Below are positions 51,207 to 59,135 of a stretch of 64,000 nucleotides of DNA, in pieces. Source of the stretch: a virus; IMG/VR virus record IMGVR_UViG_3300010885_074114, positions 1-64,000 of that record. One strand, written 5' to 3'. The notes beneath the pieces were generated by a model. That model saw nothing but the letters and a program-made list of their open reading frames with translations, was not told the origin of the DNA and did not search any database. A program made the translations under genes and the position numbers. Every line of letters begins with the position of its first letter. Within the stretch, counting starts at the first letter, position 1.

Positions 51207-51914
51207 TTATGATACGGCTGCACTGAACGGAGTAACCTCGGTGGCAGTCTGAGTAAGAACAGCTTTTACATGGAATAATCCGGCGGCAATGTCGAGTATT
51301 TCAACATAATTTCCTCTTCTACCACCTTTGGTAGAGCCATCCATAGTAATCGTATCATCGGTTCCACCTGCAATCCACATATCGATTGCTGTAGGCGTAC
51401 CAGTCAGTGGTGTCTCGTCATCTGAACCAAAAGCAACTCCGGTCATTACGTCAGTAGCATTAGCGACCTGAACTACGTATGTACCAGGACTTACAACAAG
51501 AGTATCTACATAAAACTTATAATTATTACCAGATCCAGATGCGGCTGGAAGCGTTGCAACAACGCCTGCGGCTCTTGTTAAAACGAGCGGCACATTAGCA
51601 TGTGTGGCGGCTGTAAGCGTCACAGTCGCTGTATTTAGAACCACAGGGGCTTTTGATAGAGCGGTATTTGCTATCTTCGCCTGCGTAACGGCTAAAGCAT
51701 CTAATTTAGCAGTTGTAACGGCTAGAGCATCTAATTTAGCAGTTGTAACGGCTAGAGCGGCTAATTCGGCGGTTGAAATCGCTGAATCTGCGACGTCTAC
51801 ATTTACAACAGCATCTGTTGCCAAATTAACTGTTTTAACGACACCATTTAATATTCTTGGTTTTAGTAGCTCGACAGAGCCAGGACCAGTACCTTCAGTT
51901 GTTTGTGTTGACAT
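51207..51914 (-). CDS. Structural protein A of a paralogous pair, 235 aa
   Basis: N-terminus MSTQTTEGTGPGSVELLKPR is shared with the 62469-63020 product (MSTQTTMGTGNGSIESVYP). Residues 40-90 hold three repeats of about ten residues (AVTTAKLDAL), as in spacer regions of phage tail proteins. The C-terminal 140 residues form the conserved domain: PLVLTRAAGVVATLP, GSGNNYKFYVDTLVV, QVANATDVM, VEILDIAAGLFHVKA, ending TPFSAAVS. Beta-rich, probably a trimeric knob or decoration protein on the virion. No named family; start has taagattt-type weak ribosome site. Confidence 0.7.
   Translation of the reverse strand: MSTQTTEGTGPGSVELLKPRILNGVVKTVNLATDAVVNVDVADSAISTAELAALAVTTAKLDALAVTTAKLDALAVTQAKIANTALSKAPVVLNTATVTLTAATHANVPLVLTRAAGVVATLPAASGSGNNYKFYVDTLVVSPGTYVVQVANATDVMTGVAFGSDDETPLTGTPTAIDMWIAGGTDDTITMDGSTKGGRRGNYVEILDIAAGLFHVKAVLTQTATEVTPFSAAVS
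51678..51770. repeat. Tandem 30-bp repeats
   Basis: Three near-identical units of 30 bases containing gtaacggctagagcatctaa, encoding the AVTTAKLDAL repeats. These short direct repeats are prone to slippage. Confidence 0.8.
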
Positions 51915-52018
51915 TTTAAAATCCTTTCAAAGAAATACCTAGTACATTATATATTATTTTATAAATAAAATTTAAAATTTGTTATCAGAATTTCTTTGAA
52001 TTTCGCAGAAATCTGTAG

Positions 52019-55000
52019 TTAAGGAATAGACCAAGTATTGTTTTGAACATTAAAAGTTCCTTCTTGAACATAATATCCTGCTGGAGGCGTGTTGGATGCA
52101 GTTGCATAGTTAAAATAACCTCTATTATATCTCATTTCGTCTCCACCAACTCCGTTTTTGTAATAAGCTGCTTTATACCATTCATTTTCTGTAGGAATCC
52201 AGCAATCGCTCATAACTTCAATAGACATTTCTCCATAATACGAAGTATTTGGGAAAATATACGAACCAGTTTCTGTGTCAGCATGAAAAGTTATACTAAC
52301 TGTTCCGCTTGCAGTAGCAGGTGCCGACATAATAATTGTTGCATCCTCATAATCTGGTATGTCTATAACAGAGGCACCGGTATCTATTCCCGTTCCAGTC
52401 ATTAGCATTCCAATACAAACATCAAGAACACCAGGATCTGTATCCGCTGTAAAAATTACAGAGCTGCTCCCGTTTGTTGTGGTGCCTGTCAGAACTATCG
52501 TGTAAACGGCGGGAGTTTGTGCACCATTGTGAATCCAATTGCAGTACCGTGCTGCTGCATGCCATTTCGTTGCTATCGGTTTTTTGTGCATTCCGCTTCT
52601 AATTTGCAAAATATCCAGTGTAGAATCAAAATATATTCCTAACCATTGACCGGATAAGTTTGGATTTGCACCTTCTTGATCTTGAATAAGATCTAGGTCT
52701 ACTATGCGTTGCATGCTGCCGTCTATTACATTAGCCTGTAAAAAAAGCATATATTGTTCTACAGTTATATTCAAAGCACTAATATAAAAATCATAATGTA
52801 CATTACCACAATTCTTTTTAAGTGCTTTTGTGGATAACAAGCCATCTCCGAACCTGCTTTCCACCACATCAGCATTGTTACCTGCTTCATCAATGTCAAT
52901 TAGATTTACTAATTTAAGCGATGCGTTTCCATCATAAAAATCTTTGTGAAAACTTGCAATTCTAAATGTTGAAAGGTTTTCTATATCCCATGATATTTCA
53001 TGTTTATTGGTAGATCGAAAAACTTTAGTTCTTTTATCTGGTCTGTTGTCTTCAATTTCATATAAAGATCGTTTATTAGGAAATAAAGTTCTTCCTCCTG
53101 TGAGACCTACTCCTCTTACAATGTATTCTGCATCTTGTTCTAACTGTTCTGGAGCATCGAAAGAATCTTCTACGTAAACAGCACTGCTAGATATACGAAC
53201 ATCATCAATATATCCATTAAAAACTTCGGCTAAATTGTGTCGACCGGCACCAATAGTAAGGTCGTGTGTGGCTGGAGAATCTGGATCCGTTATTACCGTG
53301 TTGTTGAAGAATTCGTATACATTTACACCATTCGCATATATGCGGTAATTGTTAGTATTTTCATCTACAAGCCAAGCATTATTTCTTACTAATGCAAGGT
53401 GCGTCCATGATCCAACGGGAGCATGAACCTCAGCGTTCCAATCATAATGCAGAACGCTTGTTCCTGTTATTTCTGCATAACCAGACGTACTACAACCATC
53501 ACTATCGTTGAAGTGTGCGGATTGTGCAACTGTAAAAGCCGTATCCGTAACAGTAAGTATTGTATAGGTTATTGTAACATCGTGTAGACAAGCGGTACAC
53601 TGTGCATATTTAAGCCTTGTTATTGTAACGCTACCACCAACTGAAAATCCGTGGGAGCGTTCAGCGATAGGATCAGCAAAGCCTCCAATTTCACTTGTAT
53701 CTCCTACATACGTGATTGTAATCGTAGCACCACTTCTATTATAAGATCCCGTAAATGATTTATTCCCACTGATATATAAAGAATCTGAATTGCTCCCGTG
53801 TCTCCAAAGGATACCATCGTTATACTCTCCTACACTGAACAAGCCTCCTACTAAAGTTTGAGATGTTGGGTAAACCCATGCTTCTAAAGTAAAGTCTCCT
53901 ATTCCAAAATCAAAAACTTCGTTTGCCGCGATATACGCAAAATTGCCAGAACAAGCCATAGCAGATGCACCAAATTTCTTTTCAGCACTAGTTGTAATAC
54001 TTATTGGACTGCCAATTGATCCGTTGTATCCCAATACTTCCAAACCAAAATAACTGTTATCCGTTAATTCGTCCTCGAAATTTAGAATTAATATGGCATT
54101 TACACCTTCCCATGTGCTTGTAAGTTCTCTACCGTTTCCACCTTGATCGAATGTGCCATAAGCACTCGTGCTTTTTATTGTGCCAACATCCAGTATAACA
54201 CCTCCAGAGCTATGGCTATAGCCGCTGCCGCCGTTTGTAACAGTTACAGCGGTTATAACGCCGTTGCTTGTGTTTATTATACCCGTAGCACCTGAACCAT
54301 TTGAAGCTGTGAAAATAATTTTTGATCCATTTCCATACCCTGTGCCTCCTTTAGGATCATATTTCCCGAACCCTACAACATTAACGCCGCTGATGGATGT
54401 ACTAGGTTCTGGGCTTACAACTACAAAGAATTCTGCTCCTACACCGTCAACCACAGATGCTGTAATGTACCCAGAAACTTCAGGATCGTTAGTAGAGATG
54501 TAGCCACTGCCGCCATTTGTAATATTTACGCTAGTAACAATACCAGAAGAAGTAACAATTGTTGCTGTGGCTCCAGAACCATTTGAAGTTGTAAAAGAAA
54601 TGTTTGATCCACTTCCATAATCTGCACCTCCTCTGATAATGCCTACGCCTGTTATCGCACCAGAAGATACTGTTATATTTCCAAACACAACTCCAGAACC
54701 GCTTTTAACATAAGCTTGAACAGGATCTTCGGGTTGAGTATTATTTTCTGTTGAATCTCCATGCGTAAATTGATCTTCTTTAACATCAACATTAAAATGA
54801 AAGGTAGAGCAGTTGTCAGCACACCTTGGATCTGCTTGTGTTTCTATCATGAGTCGAATAGTTTTTGTTTCAAAAGGTAGAGCTATTACATACCCTTCTT
54901 CTTCTTGCGATCCAGTCCAAACCTGAAAATCATCAGCCCATATATGAAATACATTCGGGTTCTCAATTTGACCACCGCATGTGAATGTCAAGGACTTTAT

Positions 55001-57088
55001 TCCAATAGGGCGTATAAAATTGTGAGTAAACCAAGAGCCATCTGGTTCTGCTGTAACCTGACACTTACAATTTTCAACAGGAGTTGTTGGAGGGGCTCCA
55101 GGATCTGTGCCGCATGTATAGGTGTGGGTTCCTATGGATGGTTCGTAACTATCAACGATGCAAACTTCTGGGGCACAACAATTCGGACACGTCCTTTGTA
55201 ACGGAAATTGTTTCGGTAGATAGTTGGCTTGATTAGAATCGCTTCCAATCGTTGTGCCTGGAGGTGTTTCACTCTGTGTGGCGAAAGACCAGTATCCGCC
55301 GACGCCAGATCCACAGCGATTTGGTGAGTAGTACCCAGCTTTGTACCACTCGTCTATAGTTGGCATCCGATACGTAGGAGCTAAACCCGTATTTGGGTTT
55401 ATGTCGTTGACGGTATATATTAAGTTTGATACACTTAGTAGTGTAGGTTGACCGTATTGGTCCAATGCACTCTCATCAAAATTGTATGCACCGTTTTCTG
55501 TTGTCGTTCCGTCTTGTGCTCCGCTCGGTTTGCCATTACTCATCCAATTGCAAAATCTCGCACATGAATCAAAGCTAACAAACTCGACCGGATGGTTACC
55601 AGCACTGTTCAAAACGGCATATACGTAGCCGCCGTTTGTACCAGAACGGCTGATTGATGGTATATAAGATGTTTGATAGACTGTTGTGTTCATTAGGGTA
55701 CTGTAGAGACCACCAACGGGATCAGTGGCAGCTACCGCATTTAAGAACTCCGTGTACTGATCGACCGTCACTGCGTACTTGCCGATCTGGTATTCGTATG
55801 ACACGGAACCCGCATCTCGTGCCGGGTTCCCGCAAACCGAAGAAGAGTCGTACGCCGCACCGAGGATGGCGGCATCCCGCCGTGCCTGCAAAGCCTGCGA
55901 GGGTGACAAGCTGTTACCACAAGGGACCAGTAAGCCACTTTCTTTGGCGGCGTTTCCAGGATTGCCAACCGGCACCATGTCAGGGAGTTCTTCCATTGAT
56001 GAACTTGCGAGGCGAAAACCGATGTAGTAACCCCCGTAACGAGGGTCCTGCTCCTCGACCATGGGTCTGCTGTAACTCCAGAGGGAGGAATATATGCTGA
56101 TATTAACAGTGCTTCCCGTGAAACCAGTAGCTACACCATTAAGTTTAATTTCGATAACCTCTCCGGTCCACTCATTTACATTGCCAAACTGATCAAATGT
56201 GCCGTAGAAGCTCTCGCTGCCAGTAAATGAGCCTACGTCAGTTACGTGCCCGATCCAGTTTTCACTAGTCCAGATGTCTTCTTCTGATACTACTGGTTGG
56301 TCATTAACTAGCGTAACAGGCGATGTATCAGGTACAAGAGCGTCAAGTTCTGCTCCACTACCTTTGTCTCCTCCGTCCCCTCCAGACAACGGAGTTATTT
56401 CAGGTGCTCCAGTTGCTCCAACTTTAACGTTCAAAACAGTCCAAGAAATGTCTCTGAATGTTCCTTGTCCTGGCAAGTCATTATTATCAAGAATATAAGA
56501 TACGGTTGTGTGGTTTGTTTGTACTAAGTATCCAGGAACGAGTGTTGCTGTACCTTGCCAAGATTTGTCGCCAAATTTTTGATCTATTATGGCTAATTCT
56601 CCAATATCTGAAAGATTAAATGAGAATTTGTCAGGACGATAACTAGCGTCTTTCCTTGTCCATACTCTATTTCCATTTGCTCGTATAAGATTTCCTTTAA
56701 CATCATATGAGGGTCCATTCATGTCTGCTGCTGTACATTCCCAGTAAACAGTCATGCCTGTAATGTTTACTCTAATTTTATCGATTCTTCTTTTGTCTCC
56801 GATTTTAAAGTGTGCATCAAGCAGTCCTTGTGCATACATAAGCGGTCCTTTTCCGTCTATTGTGTATTCAGCAGGACTAAGATCTGATGGAACTCTATCT
56901 TCTGGATCGGTGCTAGCATTTTCAAAATAGAAAGTTTTTATTCCAGTTTCAGGCATGTCATTGTCTGTTGTGAAACTGTTACAGCTTTCAATTGACAGTA
57001 TGTGTGTGTCTGCTGGTACATTTTCTCCTGTAACCTTAAGACCAACACGCAAGAATGCTGTCGGGCACGATCCGGCTATTTTTGTCAT
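52019..57088 (-). CDS. Giant adhesin / tail fibre with two FGE-sulfatase-like and one LamG-like domain
   Basis: 1689 residues. The N-terminal 400 are beta-rich with no named domain. A sulfatase-modifying-factor-like C-type-lectin-fold domain lies at about 430-640 (GKYAVTVDQYTEFLNAV, CARFCNWMSNGKPSGAQDG, MPTIDEWYKAGYY, YWSFATQSETPPG). Two Gly/Ser-rich repeat blocks follow (GGTGYGNGSKIIFTASNGSG and variants). A LamG/ConA-like jelly roll comes next (FGIGDFTLEAWVYP, SWTHLALVRN, GYIDDVRISSSAVY). A second lectin-fold copy forms the C-terminus (ENEWYKAAYYKNG, YFNYATASNTPPAG). In phages this fold usually binds receptors; enzymatic formylglycine formation is unlikely. A host-recognition protein is inferred. 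Confidence 0.75.
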   Translation of the reverse strand: MTKIAGSCPTAFLRVGLKVTGENVPADTHILSIESCNSFTTDNDMPETGIKTFYFENASTDPEDRVPSDLSPAEYTIDGKGPLMYAQGLLDAHFKIGDKRRIDKIRVNITGMTVYWECTAADMNGPSYDVKGNLIRANGNRVWTRKDASYRPDKFSFNLSDIGELAIIDQKFGDKSWQGTATLVPGYLVQTNHTTVSYILDNNDLPGQGTFRDISWTVLNVKVGATGAPEITPLSGGDGGDKGSGAELDALVPDTSPVTLVNDQPVVSEEDIWTSENWIGHVTDVGSFTGSESFYGTFDQFGNVNEWTGEVIEIKLNGVATGFTGSTVNISIYSSLWSYSRPMVEEQDPRYGGYYIGFRLASSSMEELPDMVPVGNPGNAAKESGLLVPCGNSLSPSQALQARRDAAILGAAYDSSSVCGNPARDAGSVSYEYQIGKYAVTVDQYTEFLNAVAATDPVGGLYSTLMNTTVYQTSYIPSISRSGTNGGYVYAVLNSAGNHPVEFVSFDSCARFCNWMSNGKPSGAQDGTTTENGAYNFDESALDQYGQPTLLSVSNLIYTVNDINPNTGLAPTYRMPTIDEWYKAGYYSPNRCGSGVGGYWSFATQSETPPGTTIGSDSNQANYLPKQFPLQRTCPNCCAPEVCIVDSYEPSIGTHTYTCGTDPGAPPTTPVENCKCQVTAEPDGSWFTHNFIRPIGIKSLTFTCGGQIENPNVFHIWADDFQVWTGSQEEEGYVIALPFETKTIRLMIETQADPRCADNCSTFHFNVDVKEDQFTHGDSTENNTQPEDPVQAYVKSGSGVVFGNITVSSGAITGVGIIRGGADYGSGSNISFTTSNGSGATATIVTSSGIVTSVNITNGGSGYISTNDPEVSGYITASVVDGVGAEFFVVVSPEPSTSISGVNVVGFGKYDPKGGTGYGNGSKIIFTASNGSGATGIINTSNGVITAVTVTNGGSGYSHSSGGVILDVGTIKSTSAYGTFDQGGNGRELTSTWEGVNAILILNFEDELTDNSYFGLEVLGYNGSIGSPISITTSAEKKFGASAMACSGNFAYIAANEVFDFGIGDFTLEAWVYPTSQTLVGGLFSVGEYNDGILWRHGSNSDSLYISGNKSFTGSYNRSGATITITYVGDTSEIGGFADPIAERSHGFSVGGSVTITRLKYAQCTACLHDVTITYTILTVTDTAFTVAQSAHFNDSDGCSTSGYAEITGTSVLHYDWNAEVHAPVGSWTHLALVRNNAWLVDENTNNYRIYANGVNVYEFFNNTVITDPDSPATHDLTIGAGRHNLAEVFNGYIDDVRISSSAVYVEDSFDAPEQLEQDAEYIVRGVGLTGGRTLFPNKRSLYEIEDNRPDKRTKVFRSTNKHEISWDIENLSTFRIASFHKDFYDGNASLKLVNLIDIDEAGNNADVVESRFGDGLLSTKALKKNCGNVHYDFYISALNITVEQYMLFLQANVIDGSMQRIVDLDLIQDQEGANPNLSGQWLGIYFDSTLDILQIRSGMHKKPIATKWHAAARYCNWIHNGAQTPAVYTIVLTGTTTNGSSSVIFTADTDPGVLDVCIGMLMTGTGIDTGASVIDIPDYEDATIIMSAPATASGTVSITFHADTETGSYIFPNTSYYGEMSIEVMSDCWIPTENEWYKAAYYKNGVGGDEMRYNRGYFNYATASNTPPAGYYVQEGTFNVQNNTWSIP

Positions 57089-57104
57089 TTAATTTCTTTC
57101 TATG

Positions 57105-58370
57105 TTAGTTTTTATAGACGCCTCCGCGTCCCTTACGTGCAGGAGGAGCACATCCTACACATCCACGACGTCTTGGCGGACGAGCACCATCGCATCTACG
57201 GCAGCAACATGGTGGTTTGTAGCCGTTTGCTGCTGGATATGGGGGCGGAGGAGCACCATTGTTCGTTGCTCTGGAGAAAAACAAACGTCCTACAAGACCC
57301 CTACGCTGGCCACGTGGTCTGCAAGTGCTTGGAATGCACTTCGGTTCGGCCTGCGGCGGGCAAAGATAGCATCGTTCTGGTACTTCTTTAGGAGGCAGGT
57401 CTGGTACTGTACCTGATGGCGGTGTTGGTGGTAATGGGCTTTGTCTCGGCAGCGGAGTTATTGTTATAACTGGTGAGTCATGAGTTGTGTTTACAATAAT
57501 AGGCGTGCGTGTAGTTGGAGTGATAGGATCAGGATAATCAGGTCCAACAGTCATTGTCGTTGTTGCTCTCTTGTTATAAGTCTGCTCACCAAATCCAAAC
57601 TTGTGGTAGCAATTCGCTTCCATGGTATCGGTTGCAGGATCAAAACACCCATCAAACATTAATCTTGTTGGTTGGTATTCGTCGTCAACGTCAGGTGAGT
57701 TCGGGGAGTTATCTAAAATTCGTAAAACAGAGTCGACAGTAAGATCATCAGAGAATTCTGTCAGCATTTGGCTTACATTAGGAGCATGCTTATTGCAGTT
57801 GTATTCTCCATCTGGTCCTGTATAAACATCCGGAAAACCAGGCGGAGTGTTGCTGCTGTACACGCACGGTTGTCCATATCCTGGTCTGTACCATCCCTCA
57901 CAACCTCCAGGACAGAATGGTTTTGGGTTTGGTGGTTTTGGTGGTATTGGTATTGGTGTCATTGGGAGCCATGTTATTACTGGTACATGCTCAGGAGGGC
58001 TGGCACATGCACGAGATGAATCGCCTTCGTCGTATCCGTCGCAATTAATAAACCAAGTAACAAAGAATGAATTTGTTGGCGATACTGTGTCTCGATTATC
58101 ATTTGACTGCATTGCATGGATTTCTTCTGCTGTTGCAAATGTAATTTTTTGAAAAACTTGTGCCGAACTGCAGTCATCTGTAAGCATTTCTTCTGAGTCT
58201 GCTATTTGCCCACAAGGTCTTAATGGATGTGATGGAGGCGGGCTAACTTCCTCTTCCAAAGGCAAAGGCGTAGTTTCTTCAAGAGATTTAACGTATTCGG
58301 AAATTATATCTTCTGCATAAGACTTTTTCTGATTCCATAATACTTTGTGTTCAAATTGAATTTCACTCAT
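57105..58370 (-). CDS. Pro/Cys-rich structural protein, 421 aa
   Basis: ATG 58370 (MSEIQFEHKVLWNQKK) is preferred to an upstream TTG. The N-terminal 60 residues are helical; the rest is Pro- and Cys-rich with polyproline-like runs (IPIPPKPPNPKPFCPGGC, PLPRQSPLPPTPPSG) and a basic Cys-rich end (CCCRRCDGARPPRRRGCVGC). A bent or extended linker rather than an enzyme. It ends 16 bases before the giant adhesin start, so it may connect the adhesin to the particle. The C-terminal 100 residues are encoded by a visibly GC-rich stretch. Confidence 0.6.
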   Translation of the reverse strand: MSEIQFEHKVLWNQKKSYAEDIISEYVKSLEETTPLPLEEEVSPPPSHPLRPCGQIADSEEMLTDDCSSAQVFQKITFATAEEIHAMQSNDNRDTVSPTNSFFVTWFINCDGYDEGDSSRACASPPEHVPVITWLPMTPIPIPPKPPNPKPFCPGGCEGWYRPGYGQPCVYSSNTPPGFPDVYTGPDGEYNCNKHAPNVSQMLTEFSDDLTVDSVLRILDNSPNSPDVDDEYQPTRLMFDGCFDPATDTMEANCYHKFGFGEQTYNKRATTTMTVGPDYPDPITPTTRTPIIVNTTHDSPVITITPLPRQSPLPPTPPSGTVPDLPPKEVPERCYLCPPQAEPKCIPSTCRPRGQRRGLVGRLFFSRATNNGAPPPPYPAANGYKPPCCCRRCDGARPPRRRGCVGCAPPARKGRGGVYKN

Positions 58371-58529
58371 ATATGGATTTGGCAAGGAAACAGTCCATAA
58401 GTGGAATGCAATGAATTGCCTTTAGCTCCTAAGCATTTTTATTAAAAGTTTATTTACATTATATATATTGTTTTTTTTAAATTTTATTATATATAGATTG
58501 TCAGTATAATCTACAATTTAAGGGTTTTT

Positions 58530-58571
58530 ATGCAATTTAATCAATGGTTAGAATGTAATAATACCAGATAG
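58530..58571 (+). other. Micro-ORF encoding only the start tag
   Basis: ATG CAA TTT AAT CAA TGG TTA... encodes MQFNQWLECNNTR and then stops. A ribosome site (taaggg) lies at proper distance. The peptide is essentially the recurrent start tag and nothing else, 49 bases upstream of the gene whose tag is MNFKQWL. It could be a remnant of a deleted tagged gene, a recombination scar or a leader. Confidence 0.5.
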
Positions 58572-58619
58572 CTACGAAGCAATTTTTAGAAAAATTATAC
58601 TTACAGTACTAGGAATAAT

Positions 58620-59135
58620 ATGAATTTTAAACAGTGGTTAGTTAGTTGCAAGTCACCAAGTATTTTTGAAAACTCTAAAGGCTTAGACTTCTTGCGGGCT
58701 GACAGCTCTGAACGTGCTAGATTCCAGTCCCTAAGTCAGCAAATAGATCAAGCATATGCGATAAAAGATTATAAAAAAGCAGAAGAACTAGAAGTTGAAT
58801 TAGAAGACCTGTCTAATAATTTGGAAGATAAACTAAGTGATATTGGTCAAGAAGGTGGAGAGGAAGATGATGTTGATCAAGATTGGAGTGTTCAAGATGA
58901 CTTTGCAAATATATATGCTAGATATTTAAGCAATAAGATAAGCGATGCTGATATTTTCCCTATTCTTAAAGATGCTATACTTGCACCTAATATTAATTTA
59001 TCTTTTCCAAATATGAAGCTAATAAATAGTCTTGACAAAGAGTCTTTACTTGCGATGGCAAAAGATGCTTATTTACATAAGAAAAATATGCATGCTTCTT
59101 TAAAAGGAGCCGGTAGTTTGTGGGGTAAAAAGTAA
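58620..59135 (+). CDS. Tagged helical protein, 171 aa, before the ADP-ribosyltransferase-like gene
   Basis: MNFKQWLVSCKSPSIFENSK matches the recurrent start peptide. Residues 35-85 form a charged coiled-coil pair (AYAIKDYKKAEELEVELEDL); then acidic (GGEEDDVDQDW) and a helical C-terminal region ending in GSLWGKK. The stop TAA overlaps the next ATG by one base (TAATG), a coupled pair. Ribosome site aggaataat. No family is recognised; probably the partner or packaging adaptor of the downstream protein. Confidence 0.65.
   Translation: MNFKQWLVSCKSPSIFENSKGLDFLRADSSERARFQSLSQQIDQAYAIKDYKKAEELEVELEDLSNNLEDKLSDIGQEGGEEDDVDQDWSVQDDFANIYARYLSNKISDADIFPILKDAILAPNINLSFPNMKLINSLDKESLLAMAKDAYLHKKNMHASLKGAGSLWGKK

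Noticed and set aside
52019-57088. Diversity-generating retroelement acting on the C-terminal lectin-fold domain
   Set aside because: The fold is right for a target, but I see no reverse transcriptase or template repeat in this window; it may lie outside.
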